The notes: generated by a model not told the origin, from the sequence alone. A stretch of DNA of 23,389 nt from Planctomycetota bacterium (GCA_013140785.1 JABFRZ010000100.1:1-23389); one strand, 5' to 3'; shown: positions 7,297 through 15,035, numbered from the stretch's first letter. A program made the numbers and translations.

Positions 7297-7661
7297 TCCA
7301 GCAGCAGACCATGCTCGACGTAGCCGACAACACGGGGGCCAAGCGTGTGATGTGCATCAAGGTCCTGGGCGGCACGAAGCGCCGCTATGCAGGGCTCGGC
7401 GACATCATCGTGGCTTCTGTGAAGAAGGCCATGCCTACCTCTGACGTGAAGCAGGGGACAGTGGTCAAGGGCGTGATCGTGCGCACCAGCAAGAACACGC
7501 GCCGCGACGACGGCTCCTACGTGCGCTTCGACCACAACGCGATGGTGATCATCGACGACGAAGGCAACCCCAAGGGCACGCGCATCTTCGGGGCCGTGGC
7601 GCGCGAGCTGCGCGAACGGAACTTCATGAAGATCATCTCGCTGGCCCAGGAGGTGGTGTGA
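7293..7661 (+). CDS. rplN: 50S ribosomal protein L14 (uL14)
   Basis: The 122-residue protein has the standard L14 length and lies on the intersubunit face, where it is also the docking site for the silencing factor RsfS in bacteria. MIQQQTMLDVADNTGAKRVMCI is near-invariant (parts LDVADNTGAK and VLGG are the clearest), and the end RELRERNFMKIISLAQEVV fits. GGAGG at 7281-7285 serves the ATG. It overlaps rpsQ by ATGA and rplX by TGATG. Confidence 0.97.
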   Translation: MIQQQTMLDVADNTGAKRVMCIKVLGGTKRRYAGLGDIIVASVKKAMPTSDVKQGTVVKGVIVRTSKNTRRDDGSYVRFDHNAMVIIDDEGNPKGTRIFGAVARELRERNFMKIISLAQEVV

Positions 7662-7927
7662 TGCACGTCAAGAAGGGCGACACCGTCGTCGTCATCGCCG
7701 GCAATGACAAGGGCAAGACGGGCCAGATCCAGGTGGTCCTGCGCGAGCGCGGACGCGTGATCGTTTCCGGCGTCAACCTGCGCTGGAAGCACAAGCGTCC
7801 GTCGCAACAGAAGCCCAAGGGCGAGCGCGTCCAAGAAGAGTGCTCGCTGCACCACAGCAACGTGATGCTGTACGACCCTGCCACCAAGAAGGGCACGCGC
7901 AAGCGCCCGGCCGAGGCCAAGCGATGA
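7661..7927 (+). CDS. rplX: 50S ribosomal protein L24 (uL24)
   Basis: The 88-residue assembly-initiator protein contains a KOW motif at its N-terminus (VKKGDTVVVIAGNDKGKTGQI) followed by VSGVNLRWKHKRPSQQ. I chose ATG at 7661, which shares one base with the rplN stop and lies seven bases after AGGAGG (7648-7653), over GTG at 7658, which would be only four bases away. The protein is slightly shorter than the 100 or so residues usual in the family. The end overlaps rplE by ATGA. Confidence 0.95.
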   Translation: MHVKKGDTVVVIAGNDKGKTGQIQVVLRERGRVIVSGVNLRWKHKRPSQQKPKGERVQEECSLHHSNVMLYDPATKKGTRKRPAEAKR

Positions 7928-8628
7928 GCAGCGAAGACAAGGAGAAGAAAGAGAAGAAGGAGAAGAAGGCACCGAAGCCCGAGGCCTCCGGGTCCAAGGG
8001 GGAGTCGCCCGCCAAGGGCAAGGGCAAGAAGAAGGCCGAGGCCGAGGTCGCGACGGGTGCCACAGAGGCACCGCGCGTGCCGCCGCGCCTGCGCGAACGC
8101 TATCGCTCCGAGATACGAGCCGCGCTGATGAAGCAGTTCAGCATCCAAAACCACATGGCGATCCCTGGCTTGAAGAAGGTCGTGATCAACATGGGCTGCA
8201 AGGGTGCGGTCGAGACCAAGGCGCGCATCGATGCGGCCGTGCGCGACCTGTCCATGATCGCAGGCCAGAAGCCGACCGTGCGCAAGGCCAAGAAGTCGAT
8301 CGCCAACTTCAAGCTGCGCGAGGGCATGCCCATCGGCGTGGCCGTGACCCTGCGCGGCAACCGCATGTGGGAGTTCACCGATCGTCTGATCTCGGTCGTG
8401 CTGCCGCGCATCCGCGACTTCCGGGGTGTCAAGTCCAAGCTCGATGGGCGCGGCAACTACACGCTCGGCCTGACGGAGCAGTCGGTCTTTCCGGAAGTCG
8501 ACTTCGACAAGTTGGAGTATGTGCAGGGCATGGACGTGACCTTTGTCACGAGCGCGCAGAATGACGAGCAAGGCTTCTTCCTGCTGAAGGAGCTGGGCAT
8601 CCCCTTCAAGGTCGACGGGCAGGACTAG
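7924..8628 (+). CDS. rplE: 50S ribosomal protein L5 (uL5) with charged N-terminal extension
   Basis: L5 binds 5S rRNA in the central protuberance. The core begins near residue 55 (RLRERYRSEIRAALMKQF) and includes KKVVINMG, GQKPTVRKAKKSIANFKLREGMPIG, RIRDFRG and FPEVDFDKLEYVQGMDVTF. Residues 1-54 are a low-complexity Lys/Glu/Ala/Pro segment absent from typical 180-residue L5 proteins. Codons in that segment keep the high third-position GC of the cluster, and its ATG makes an ATGA overlap with rplX, so I treat it as translated. An internal GTG at 8077 with AGAGG at 8064-8068 could instead give a normal-length protein. Confidence 0.94.
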   Translation: MSSEDKEKKEKKEKKAPKPEASGSKGESPAKGKGKKKAEAEVATGATEAPRVPPRLRERYRSEIRAALMKQFSIQNHMAIPGLKKVVINMGCKGAVETKARIDAAVRDLSMIAGQKPTVRKAKKSIANFKLREGMPIGVAVTLRGNRMWEFTDRLISVVLPRIRDFRGVKSKLDGRGNYTLGLTEQSVFPEVDFDKLEYVQGMDVTFVTSAQNDEQGFFLLKELGIPFKVDGQD

Positions 8629-8637
8629 GACCGCGCT

Positions 8638-8823
8638 ATGGCAAAGAAGTGTCTCATCATCAAGGCCAAGCGGCCGCCGAAGTTCAAGTCACGCATCGTG
8701 CGGCGCTGCTTGTTGTGCGGTCGCTCGCGGGCCGTGTACCGCAAGTTCAGCATCTGCCGCATCTGTCTGCGGAAGAAGGCCCTGCTCGGCGAGATCCCCG
8801 GCATGCGCAAGGCTTCCTGGTAG
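8638..8823 (+). CDS. rpsZ: 30S ribosomal protein S14, zinc-binding type Z (uS14)
   Basis: The 61-residue protein of the 30S head has the short zinc-ribbon form of S14. The four ligands are Cys24, Cys27, Cys40 and Cys43 (CLLCGRSR and SICRICLRK). The end GEIPGMRKASW is typical. The start MAKKCLIIKAKRPPKF is normal for this type. AGGA at 8627-8630, overlapping the rplE stop, is the likely ribosome-binding site. Confidence 0.97.
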   Translation: MAKKCLIIKAKRPPKFKSRIVRRCLLCGRSRAVYRKFSICRICLRKKALLGEIPGMRKASW

Positions 8824-8836
8824 GAGATTCGATTCC

Positions 8837-9232
8837 ATGATGACCGATCCCGTAGCCGACCTCCTGACGCGCATCCGCAACGCCACCGCGCGTCACGCGA
8901 AGAGCGTCACCATGCCGGCCTCCAAGCTCAAGGTCCGCATCGCCCAGGTGCTGGTCGAGGAGGGCTACATCCGCGGCTACCGCGTCGAGCCCAAGAAGCC
9001 TCAGAGCGAGCTCGTTGTCGATCTCAAGTACGGCCCGGATGGCGAGCTCGTGATCCGTGAGATCTCGCGCGTGAGCAAGCCCGGATGCCGCGTTTACTCT
9101 GGCGCCAGGAAACTGCCGCGCGTGCTGCGCGGCCAGGGCATCTACGTGCTCTCGACGCCGAAGGGCGTCCTGTCCGACCGTGCCGCCCGCAAAGAGAACG
9201 TGGGCGGCGAGATCCTCTGCCAGATCTACTAG
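8837..9232 (+). CDS. rpsH: 30S ribosomal protein S8 (uS8)
   Basis: The 131-residue protein binds the central domain of 16S rRNA and is the spc-operon repressor in E. coli. TDPVADLLTRIRNA at the start and YVLSTPKGVLSDRAARKENVGGEIL at the end identify it (clearest parts LLTRIRNA, STPKGVLSDR, VGGEIL). Two consecutive ATG codons (8837, 8840) are possible starts; the first lies ten bases from GGAG and is preferred. Confidence 0.96.
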   Translation: MMTDPVADLLTRIRNATARHAKSVTMPASKLKVRIAQVLVEEGYIRGYRVEPKKPQSELVVDLKYGPDGELVIREISRVSKPGCRVYSGARKLPRVLRGQGIYVLSTPKGVLSDRAARKENVGGEILCQIY

Positions 9233-9262
9233 ACGGCCTTCAGCAACCACCGAGGAACCTCA

Positions 9263-9805
9263 ATGTCCCGCATCGGAAGACTCCCCGTGGCGATCCCCAG
9301 CGGGGTCACGGTCGAGGAGAAGGACCGCAGGGTCACGGTCAAGGGCCCAAAGGGCGCCCTCGCGCTCCAACTGCGGCCCGAAATCGACATCAAGGTCGAG
9401 AAGGCCCAGCTCCTGGTGCAGCCCAACGCGGAGGACGCGCGCCAGGTGCGCGCCTATCACGGCATGACGCGCGCCATCCTCAACAACATGATGAAGGGCG
9501 TCACCCAGGGCTACTTGCGCAACCTCGAGATCATCGGGGTGGGATGGAACGCGGCCCTGGCCGGGAAGAAGCTGATGCTCTCGGTCGGCTTCTGCAACCC
9601 GGTCGAGATGCCGATCCCCGAGGGCCTCACGGTCGAGGTCCCCAAGCCGACCAACATCAGCGTCAAGGGTGCCGACAAGCAGCTCGTGGGGCAGTTCGCC
9701 GCGGCCGTACGCGCTCAGCGCCCGCCCGAACCCTACAAGGGCAAGGGCATTCGCTACGAGGGTGAGTACGTGCGCAAGAAGCAGGGCAAGAGCTTCGGGA
9801 GCTAG
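9263..9805 (+). CDS. rplF: 50S ribosomal protein L6 (uL6)
   Basis: The 180-residue protein with two related domains lies at the base of the L7/L12 stalk near the sarcin-ricin loop. MSRIGRLPVAIPSGV, VKGPKGAL, RAILNNMMKGVTQGY and PEPYKGKGIRYEGE are all standard L6 signatures. GAGGAA at 9252-9257 provides a good ribosome-binding site. Length and domain layout are normal. Confidence 0.97.
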   Translation: MSRIGRLPVAIPSGVTVEEKDRRVTVKGPKGALALQLRPEIDIKVEKAQLLVQPNAEDARQVRAYHGMTRAILNNMMKGVTQGYLRNLEIIGVGWNAALAGKKLMLSVGFCNPVEMPIPEGLTVEVPKPTNISVKGADKQLVGQFAAAVRAQRPPEPYKGKGIRYEGEYVRKKQGKSFGS

Positions 9806-9808
9806 CAG

Positions 9809-10165
9809 ATGAAGACCAAGCTGGAGAAACGGCAACGACGCAAATATCACGTGCGCAATCGCCTGATGCGCGACGGCGCGCCCGCGCGCCTCAGCGTTTC
9901 GCGCTCGTCGAAGCACATTTACGCCCAGGTGGTAGATCCCGGCGGTCGCACGCTGTGTGGAGCTGGTACGACCAAGAAGTCCCTTGCAGCTGGGCTGGTT
10001 GGCAAGAGCAAGACCGAGCGCGCGGCGGTGATCGGCAAGGAGATCGCGCGCCTTGCCAAGGAGAAGGGCGTCGAGACGGTCGTGTTCGACCGCGGCAGCC
10101 ACAAGTTCCATGGCCGGGTCAAGGCCCTGGCCGACGCGGCGCGAGCCGAGGGCCTGAAGTTCTAG
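9809..10165 (+). CDS. rplR: 50S ribosomal protein L18 (uL18)
   Basis: The 118-residue 5S rRNA-binding protein carries RRKYHVRNRL, RLSVSRSSKHIYAQVVD, and the C-terminal FDRGSHKFHGRVKALADAAREGLKF-type ending, whose clearest parts are FDRGSHKFHGRVKALADAAR. GGGAG at 9797-9801 lies seven bases before the ATG. It follows rplF after three bases. Confidence 0.96.
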   Translation: MKTKLEKRQRRKYHVRNRLMRDGAPARLSVSRSSKHIYAQVVDPGGRTLCGAGTTKKSLAAGLVGKSKTERAAVIGKEIARLAKEKGVETVVFDRGSHKFHGRVKALADAARAEGLKF

Positions 10166-10185
10166 AGATCCGAACGAGCGCAGCA

Positions 10186-10205
10186 CCCGATCCATCCCGA
10201 TCCAT
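10186..10205 (+). repeat. 10-bp tandem duplication abutting the rpsE start
   Basis: CCCGATCCAT occurs twice in direct succession (10186-10195 and 10196-10205). The second copy runs into the ATG of rpsE at 10204. No Shine-Dalgarno-like sequence lies within the normal spacing of that ATG. A recent duplication could have displaced one. Confidence 0.8.
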
Positions 10206-10719
10206 GAAGCCCAAATTCGACTATCTCGACACGACCGAGGCCTCGCAGCTCGAGGGCCTCTCGGAAGTGCTGATCCAGATCAACCGCTCAGCCGCCGTCG
10301 TGAAGGGCGGCCGCCGCTTTTCGTTCTCAGCGCTGACGGTCGCAGGCAATCGCTCCGGCACGGTCGGGCAGGGCTTCGGCAAGGCGCGCCAGGTCCCGAA
10401 CGCAATCGAGAAGGCCACCAAGGACGCGCGTAAGCACATGCTGCGCGTCCCGCTCACTCCGGACGGCTCGATCCCGCACGAGGTCAACGGTCGCTACTGC
10501 GGCTCGATGGTGCGCCTGATCCCGGCCGCGCCTGGCACCGGCGTGATCGCAGGCTCCTCGGTGCGCGCGGTGTGCGAGATGGCCGGCGTGAAGAACATCC
10601 TCTCCAAGGCCTACGGCTCGACCAACCCGGTCAACCTCGTCAAGGCCACCTTCCACGCTCTCACCCAGCTGCGTACGCGCGAGCAAGTCGCCCAGCTGCG
10701 CGGCGTGGAGCTCACCTGA
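10204..10719 (+). CDS. rpsE: 30S ribosomal protein S5 (uS5)
   Basis: The 171-residue protein lines the mRNA entry channel and affects decoding accuracy. The domain around INRSAAVVKGGRRFSFSALTVAG and GQGFGKARQVPNAIEKA is diagnostic, as is IPAAPGTGVIAGSSVRAVCEMAGVKNILSKAYGS (key parts PAAPGTGVIAG, AGVKNILSKAYGS). ATG at 10204 is the only reasonable start in frame before the homologous region. It lacks a visible Shine-Dalgarno sequence and directly follows the 10-bp tandem repeat. The next gene is rplO after 16 bases, leaving no room for rpmD. Confidence 0.96.
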   Translation: MKPKFDYLDTTEASQLEGLSEVLIQINRSAAVVKGGRRFSFSALTVAGNRSGTVGQGFGKARQVPNAIEKATKDARKHMLRVPLTPDGSIPHEVNGRYCGSMVRLIPAAPGTGVIAGSSVRAVCEMAGVKNILSKAYGSTNPVNLVKATFHALTQLRTREQVAQLRGVELT

Positions 10720-10735
10720 GAAGCAGAGAACGAAC

Positions 10736-11224
10736 ATGGATCTGAAATCCGTCACCAAGAAGGGCACCAAGCACCTGCACGTTTTCCGCCTGGGCCGCGG
10801 CATCGGCAGCGGGCTGGGCAAGACCTGCGGCCGCGGGCACAAGGGCTGGGGCCAGCGCTCGGGCTCCTACCGCCGGCCCGGCTACGAGGGTGGCCAGATG
10901 CCGCTCTACCGACGCGTGCCGAAGCGCGGCTTCACCAACGCGCGTTTTCGCACGGACTACACGGTCGTCAACGTCGAGCAGCTCGAGGCCTTCGCGAGTG
11001 GCGAGACCGTGGACCTCGCGGCCGTGCTCGCCAAGGCCCTGACGAGCCTCGAGACCCCGTTGTTCAAGGTGCTGGGCGATGGCGCGCTCTCGAAAGCGCT
11101 GACCGTACGCGCCCAGAAGTTCTCGAAGAGTGCAGTGGCCAAGATCAAGGCTGCGGGCGGACAGGTGATCGTGCTCGACGCCCAGGGGCGCGAGGTGGCA
11201 GAGGCCGCCGGAGACGTGAAGTAG
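10736..11224 (+). CDS. rplO: 50S ribosomal protein L15 (uL15)
   Basis: The 162-residue late-assembly protein of the 50S subunit shows the glycine/arginine-rich rRNA-binding stretch RLGRGIGSGLGKTCGRGHKG followed by YEGGQMPLYRRVPKRGF. The C-terminal globular part includes FKVLGDGALSKALTVRAQKFS. It lies between rpsE and secY as in other bacteria, but without L30. Its end (TAG at 11222) overlaps the secY ribosome-binding site. Confidence 0.96.
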   Translation: MDLKSVTKKGTKHLHVFRLGRGIGSGLGKTCGRGHKGWGQRSGSYRRPGYEGGQMPLYRRVPKRGFTNARFRTDYTVVNVEQLEAFASGETVDLAAVLAKALTSLETPLFKVLGDGALSKALTVRAQKFSKSAVAKIKAAGGQVIVLDAQGREVAEAAGDVK

Positions 11225-11231
11225 GGGAACG

Positions 11232-12557
11232 GTGAACCAGCTCCTCCAGCTCCTGCGGATCCCCGAGACGCGCCAGCGCATCCTGGTGACCCTCGGGCTC
11301 CTGTTCCTGTACCGCAGCGGGATCCACATCCCCGTGCCCGGGCTCTCGGCGCGTTTCCTGGAGGAACAGCAGCAGGGCAGCACCGTGTTCGGCCTGATCT
11401 CGGCCTTCTCGGGCGGCTCGCTGGGCGACACGGTCCTCTTCGCCCTGGGCATCATGCCCTACATCTCGGCCTCGATCATCTTCTCCGTGCTGGCCAAGGT
11501 CTCGCCGCAGATCGAGGCCATCCAGAAGGAGGGCGCCACCGGGCAGAAGAAGATCAACCAGTGGACGCGCCTCGCCACGGTGCCGATCGCGCTCCTGCAG
11601 TCGACCTTCATCTGGTTCGGCGTGTTCCTGAACATGCCGGGCGCGTTGGCCGGCGAGCCCACGCTCTTCCTGGCCCTGGCCGTGATCCTGGCGCTCACGG
11701 CCGGCTCCATGTTCGTGATGTGGCTGGGCGAGCTGATCACCGAGTACGGTCTTGGCAACGGTTCGTCGCTGATCATCATGGCCGGCATCATCGCCGAGAT
11801 GCCCGGCAGCCTGCAGCGGATCATCCAGCAGCAGGACGAGCCGTACAACGCCATCCTGACGTTGATCGGGATCTGGATCGCGATCGTGCTCGTGGTCGTG
11901 TTCGTCCAGAAGGGCGAGCGTCGCGTGCCGATCCAGTACGCACGCCTGACGCGTGGTCGCCGCGTCTACGGCGGCCAGCGGCACTACCTGCCGCTCAAGA
12001 TCAACATGGCCGGCGTGATGCCGATCATCTTCGCTTCGGCCGTGTTCATCATCCCAGGCGTGCTCTTCAAGGTGGTTGGCCTCGAGCGCGTGGCGGCTGT
12101 GTTCAGCGACACCGACGGCTTCGTCTACGTGACGCTGTATGTGGTCCTGGTTTTCTTCTTCTGCTTCTTTTGGAACAACCTCATGTTCCGCCCGGAGGAG
12201 ATCGCCGACAATCTGCGCGAGCACGGCTCCTTCATCCCCGGCATCCGCCCGGGTGCGAGGACGGCTGCGTACCTGAAGGGCATCCTCACGCGCATCACCC
12301 TTGCGGGCGCGGTGTTCCTGGCCTTCCTCGCGGTGCTACCGAACTTCATCACAGGCAGCATCCCGGGACTGTCCGGACGGCTGGCCTACTTTCTGGGCGG
12401 CACTTCGGTGCTGATCGTCGTGGGCGTGGCCATGGACCTGGTCGATCGCCTCAACGCGATGCTCGTGATGCGCAACTACGAGGGCTTCGTGAAGGGCAAG
12501 GGTACGGGCGGTGCCGGCGGAATGGCGGGCGGAGCCGGCTGGGCCCGGAAGACCTGA
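11232..12557 (+). CDS. secY: Preprotein translocase subunit SecY
   Basis: SecY is the membrane channel of the Sec system and works with SecE and SecA. The 441-residue protein has about ten hydrophobic segments, the expected number. Recognisable parts are the first segment and plug region (YRSGIHIPVPGL), ALGIMPYISASIIF, GLGNGSSLIIMAGI, RRVPIQYARL, LPLKINMAGVMPIIFA and FRPEEIADNLREHGSFIPGIRPG. The start is GTG at 11232 with AGGGGA at 11223-11228. The tail is glycine-rich (GTGGAGGMAGGAG). It is followed by adk after one base. Confidence 0.97.
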   Translation: MNQLLQLLRIPETRQRILVTLGLLFLYRSGIHIPVPGLSARFLEEQQQGSTVFGLISAFSGGSLGDTVLFALGIMPYISASIIFSVLAKVSPQIEAIQKEGATGQKKINQWTRLATVPIALLQSTFIWFGVFLNMPGALAGEPTLFLALAVILALTAGSMFVMWLGELITEYGLGNGSSLIIMAGIIAEMPGSLQRIIQQQDEPYNAILTLIGIWIAIVLVVVFVQKGERRVPIQYARLTRGRRVYGGQRHYLPLKINMAGVMPIIFASAVFIIPGVLFKVVGLERVAAVFSDTDGFVYVTLYVVLVFFFCFFWNNLMFRPEEIADNLREHGSFIPGIRPGARTAAYLKGILTRITLAGAVFLAFLAVLPNFITGSIPGLSGRLAYFLGGTSVLIVVGVAMDLVDRLNAMLVMRNYEGFVKGKGTGGAGGMAGGAGWARKT

Positions 12558-12558
12558 T

Positions 12559-13227
12559 ATGGCGCTCATCGTGGTCCTCCTCGGCGCTCCCGGAGCGGGC
12601 AAGGGCACCCAGGCACAACGCCTGAGTCAGGCCCGCTCGCTGCCGCACGTTTCAACCGGCGACCTGTTGCGCGACAATGTCAAACGCGGAACACCGCTGG
12701 GGGCCCAAGCCAAGGGCTTCATGGACAAGGGCGAGTACGTGCCCGACGCGCTCGTGCTCGACATGCTGGCCGCGCGCGTGGGCGAGCCAGATTGCCGCGA
12801 CGGCTACTTGCTAGATGGTTTTCCGCGCACCGAAGTGCAGGCGCGCGCGCTAGATCAGCGTCTCGCGGGGCCTGCTCGGGGAAGCGCCGACCGGGTGCTC
12901 GTGGTCAATCTCGAGGTCTCCGACGAGAGCATCATCCGGCGCGCAGCCGGACGCCTGACCTGCAAGCAGTGTGCGCGCGTCTTCCACCTGGAGAACGCGC
13001 CCCCCAAGCAGGCCGGCAAGTGCGACGCCTGCGAGGGCGAGCTCTATCAGCGCAGCGACGACGCCGCCCCGGTGGTGCGCGAGCGCCTGCGCGTCTATCG
13101 CGAGAAGACCGCACCGTTGGCGCGCTTCTACGAGCAGCGCGGCCTACTGGCCACGATCGACGGCGAGCAGTCCCCCGACGCCGTGTTCTTTCGCCTGGAC
13201 GGCCTCATCCCGCGCAAGGCGGGCTAG
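12559..13227 (+). CDS. adk: Adenylate kinase, zinc-LID type
   Basis: It catalyses ATP + AMP to 2 ADP in the cytosol. The 222-residue protein has the P-loop GAPGAGKGT (9-17), STGDLLR, DGFPRT (86-91) and a long LID domain with four cysteines at 135, 138, 155 and 158 in C-x2-C-x16-C-x2-C spacing, a structural zinc site found in many bacterial enzymes. ATG at 12559 begins one base after the secY stop; a longer upstream frame lies inside secY and is rejected. The secY-adk-infA order is common, but map is not present after adk here. Confidence 0.97.
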   Translation: MALIVVLLGAPGAGKGTQAQRLSQARSLPHVSTGDLLRDNVKRGTPLGAQAKGFMDKGEYVPDALVLDMLAARVGEPDCRDGYLLDGFPRTEVQARALDQRLAGPARGSADRVLVVNLEVSDESIIRRAAGRLTCKQCARVFHLENAPPKQAGKCDACEGELYQRSDDAAPVVRERLRVYREKTAPLARFYEQRGLLATIDGEQSPDAVFFRLDGLIPRKAG

Positions 13228-13229
13228 CC

Positions 13230-13460
13230 ATGGCCAAGGAGGAACCCATCACCGTGGATGCGATCGTCACCGAAGCGCTGCCCAACGCGCGCTTCCGCGC
13301 CAAGCTCGAGTCGGGCCACCAGATCCTGGCCCACGTCAGTGGCAAGATGCGCATGCACTACATCCGCATCCTGCCGGGCGACAAGATCACCGTCGAGATG
13401 TCCCCCTATGACCTGTCCAAGGGCCGCATCGTCTATCGCGGCGAGCGGAGGAAGAACTAG
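13230..13460 (+). CDS. infA: Translation initiation factor IF-1
   Basis: IF-1 is an OB-fold (S1-like) factor that occupies the 30S A site during initiation. The protein is 76 residues. ITVDAIVTEALPNARFRAKLESGH, LAHVSGKMRMHYIRILPGDKITVEMSPYDLSKGRIVYR are its marks (clearest parts ALPNARFRAKLESGH, GKMRMHYIRILPGD, SPYDLSKGRI). The start is two bases after the adk stop. It heads the infA-rpmJ-rpsM arrangement normal for the alpha cluster. Confidence 0.97.
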   Translation: MAKEEPITVDAIVTEALPNARFRAKLESGHQILAHVSGKMRMHYIRILPGDKITVEMSPYDLSKGRIVYRGERRKN

Positions 13461-13462
13461 CG

Positions 13463-13582
13463 ATGAAGGTTCGCAGCAGCGTGCGCCGCATCTGCATGCA
13501 GTGCAAGATCGTCAAGCGCCGAGGCGTTGTGCGAGTGATCTGCAAGGCCGACCCGACCCACAAGCAACGCCAAGGAAAGTGA
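13463..13582 (+). CDS. rpmJ: 50S ribosomal protein L36 (bL36), zinc-binding form
   Basis: This is a 39-residue ribosomal protein. The sequence begins MKVRSSVRRICMQCKIVKRR and ends CKADPTHKQRQGK. Cys11, Cys14, Cys27 and His33 match the zinc-ligand set of the C+ form of L36. It stabilises 23S rRNA near the base of the stalk. It starts two bases after infA and ends four bases before rpsM. Confidence 0.96.
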   Translation: MKVRSSVRRICMQCKIVKRRGVVRVICKADPTHKQRQGK

Positions 13583-13586
13583 GCCC

Positions 13587-13970
13587 ATGCCCCGCGTCAT
13601 CGGTGTAGACATCCCCAACAACAAGCGCCTCGAGATCGCGCTGACCTACGTCTTCGGCGTGGGGCGTCCGACCGCCCAGCGGGTGTGCGACGAGCTGTCG
13701 CTCGATCGCGGCATGAAGGCGGGCGACCTGACCGAGGAGCAGGCCACGACGATCGCCAATCACCTGCAGCGCAACTACGCGGTGGAGGGCTCGTTGCGGC
13801 GAGCGATCTCGGGCAACATCAGCCGCCTGCGCGACATCGGCTGCTACCGCGGCCAGCGCCATCGCCGGGGCTTGCCCGTGCGCGGCCAGCGCACACGTAC
13901 GAACGCGCGCACGCGCAAGGGACCGAAGAAGACCGTGGCCGGGAAGAAGTCCGTCAAGGGGATGAAGTAG
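13587..13970 (+). CDS. rpsM: 30S ribosomal protein S13 (uS13)
   Basis: The 127-residue head protein contacts the 50S subunit and the P-site tRNA. PRVIGVDIPNNKRLEIALTYVFGVG at the start (key part IPNNKRLEIALTYVFGVG), RRAISGNISRLRDIGCYRGQRHRRGLPVRGQRT (key parts RLRDIGCYRG, RHRRGLPVRGQRT) and TRKGPKKTVAGKK near the end identify it. AAGGAAAGTGAG before the ATG supplies the ribosome-binding site and overlaps the rpmJ stop. Confidence 0.97.
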   Translation: MPRVIGVDIPNNKRLEIALTYVFGVGRPTAQRVCDELSLDRGMKAGDLTEEQATTIANHLQRNYAVEGSLRRAISGNISRLRDIGCYRGQRHRRGLPVRGQRTRTNARTRKGPKKTVAGKKSVKGMK

Positions 13971-13988
13971 GCGAGTCGCCTCAGAATC

Positions 13989-14369
13989 ATGGGCAAGGCA
14001 ATCAAGAAGAAGCAGAAGCGCGTCGTAGCGCGTGGCATCGTCCACGTGAAGGCGACCTTCAACAACACGCACATCACGATCACGACCCCGAACGGAGAGA
14101 CGATCTCCTGGGGCGCGGCCGGCACGGTGGGGTTCAAGGGCACGCGCAAGAGCACGCCCTACGCTGCGCAGCGCGCCGCCGAGCACGCCGCCACGGCGGC
14201 CATGCGTCATGGACTGCGCGAGGTCGACGTGCTGGTCAAGGGCGTGGGTTCCGGGCGCGAGTCCGCGGTGCGGGCTCTCGCCAACGCCGGCCTGAGGGTC
14301 GTTTCCATCCAAGACGTGACGCCCCTGCCGCACAACGGCTGTCGGGCTCGCAAGCGTCGGCGCGTGTAG
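13989..14369 (+). CDS. rpsK: 30S ribosomal protein S11 (uS11)
   Basis: The 126-residue platform protein lies near the E site. GIVHVKATFNNTHITITTPNGE (key part ATFNNTHITIT), FKGTRKSTPYAAQ, VLVKGVGSGRESAVRAL and the end DVTPLPHNGCRARKRRRV are near-invariant in S11. The order rpsM-rpsK-rpsD-rpoA-rplQ is canonical. Confidence 0.97.
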   Translation: MGKAIKKKQKRVVARGIVHVKATFNNTHITITTPNGETISWGAAGTVGFKGTRKSTPYAAQRAAEHAATAAMRHGLREVDVLVKGVGSGRESAVRALANAGLRVVSIQDVTPLPHNGCRARKRRRV

Positions 14370-14386
14370 GCAAGAGAGGTAATTCC

Positions 14387-15013
14387 ATGGCCCGTTATGT
14401 AGACAACAAGTGCAAGCTGTGCCGCCGTGAGGGCATGAAGCTCTTCCTGAAGGGCCAGCGCTGCTTCACGGACAAGTGTGCCCTCTCGCGGCGGGACTAC
14501 CCGCCCGGCGTGCACGCGCAGCGACGCTCGAAGGTTTCCGATTACGGCCTGCACCACCGCGAGAAGCAGAAGCTGAAGCGCATCTACGGCATCCTCGAGC
14601 GCCAGTTTCGCTGCTACATCAAGGAGGCCGAGCGCACCCCGGGCAACACGGGCGTGACGCTGCTCGCCCTGCTCGAGCGCCGGCTCGACAACGTGGTGTT
14701 GGCCAGCGGCTTCGCGCTCTCGCGCAACCATGCGCGGCAGATGATCAACCACGGCCACTTCAGGGTGAACAACCGCCGCGTGGACATCGCCTCGTACACC
14801 GTGCGTCCCGGCGACAAGGTCGCGGCGCGCCCGAACCCGAAGACCAAGAAGATGGTCTCGGAGGCCGTGGAAGTGAACAAGTCGCAGGTCGTGCCCGACT
14901 GGCTGTCGGTCAAGGGCGAACTGCTCGAGACGGAGGTCATGGCGATGCCGCGCCGCGACCACGTCCCGCACCCGATCCAAGAACAGCTGATCATCGAGCT
15001 GACCTCGAAGTAG
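14387..15013 (+). CDS. rpsD: 30S ribosomal protein S4 (uS4), zinc-binding form
   Basis: The 208-residue protein initiates 30S assembly and lines the mRNA entry tunnel. The N-terminus has Cys9, Cys12, Cys26 and Cys31, the C+ zinc arrangement. An S4 RNA-binding domain follows (ERRLDNVVLASGFALSRNHARQMINHGHFRVNNRRVDI; clearest parts RRLDNVV, SRNHARQMINHGHF). ATG at 14387 with GAGAGGT just upstream is chosen; a longer in-frame extension runs back through rpsK and rpsM and is not real. Confidence 0.97.
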   Translation: MARYVDNKCKLCRREGMKLFLKGQRCFTDKCALSRRDYPPGVHAQRRSKVSDYGLHHREKQKLKRIYGILERQFRCYIKEAERTPGNTGVTLLALLERRLDNVVLASGFALSRNHARQMINHGHFRVNNRRVDIASYTVRPGDKVAARPNPKTKKMVSEAVEVNKSQVVPDWLSVKGELLETEVMAMPRRDHVPHPIQEQLIIELTSK

Positions 15014-15035
15014 GCGAAAAACAGGGAGCAACCAC

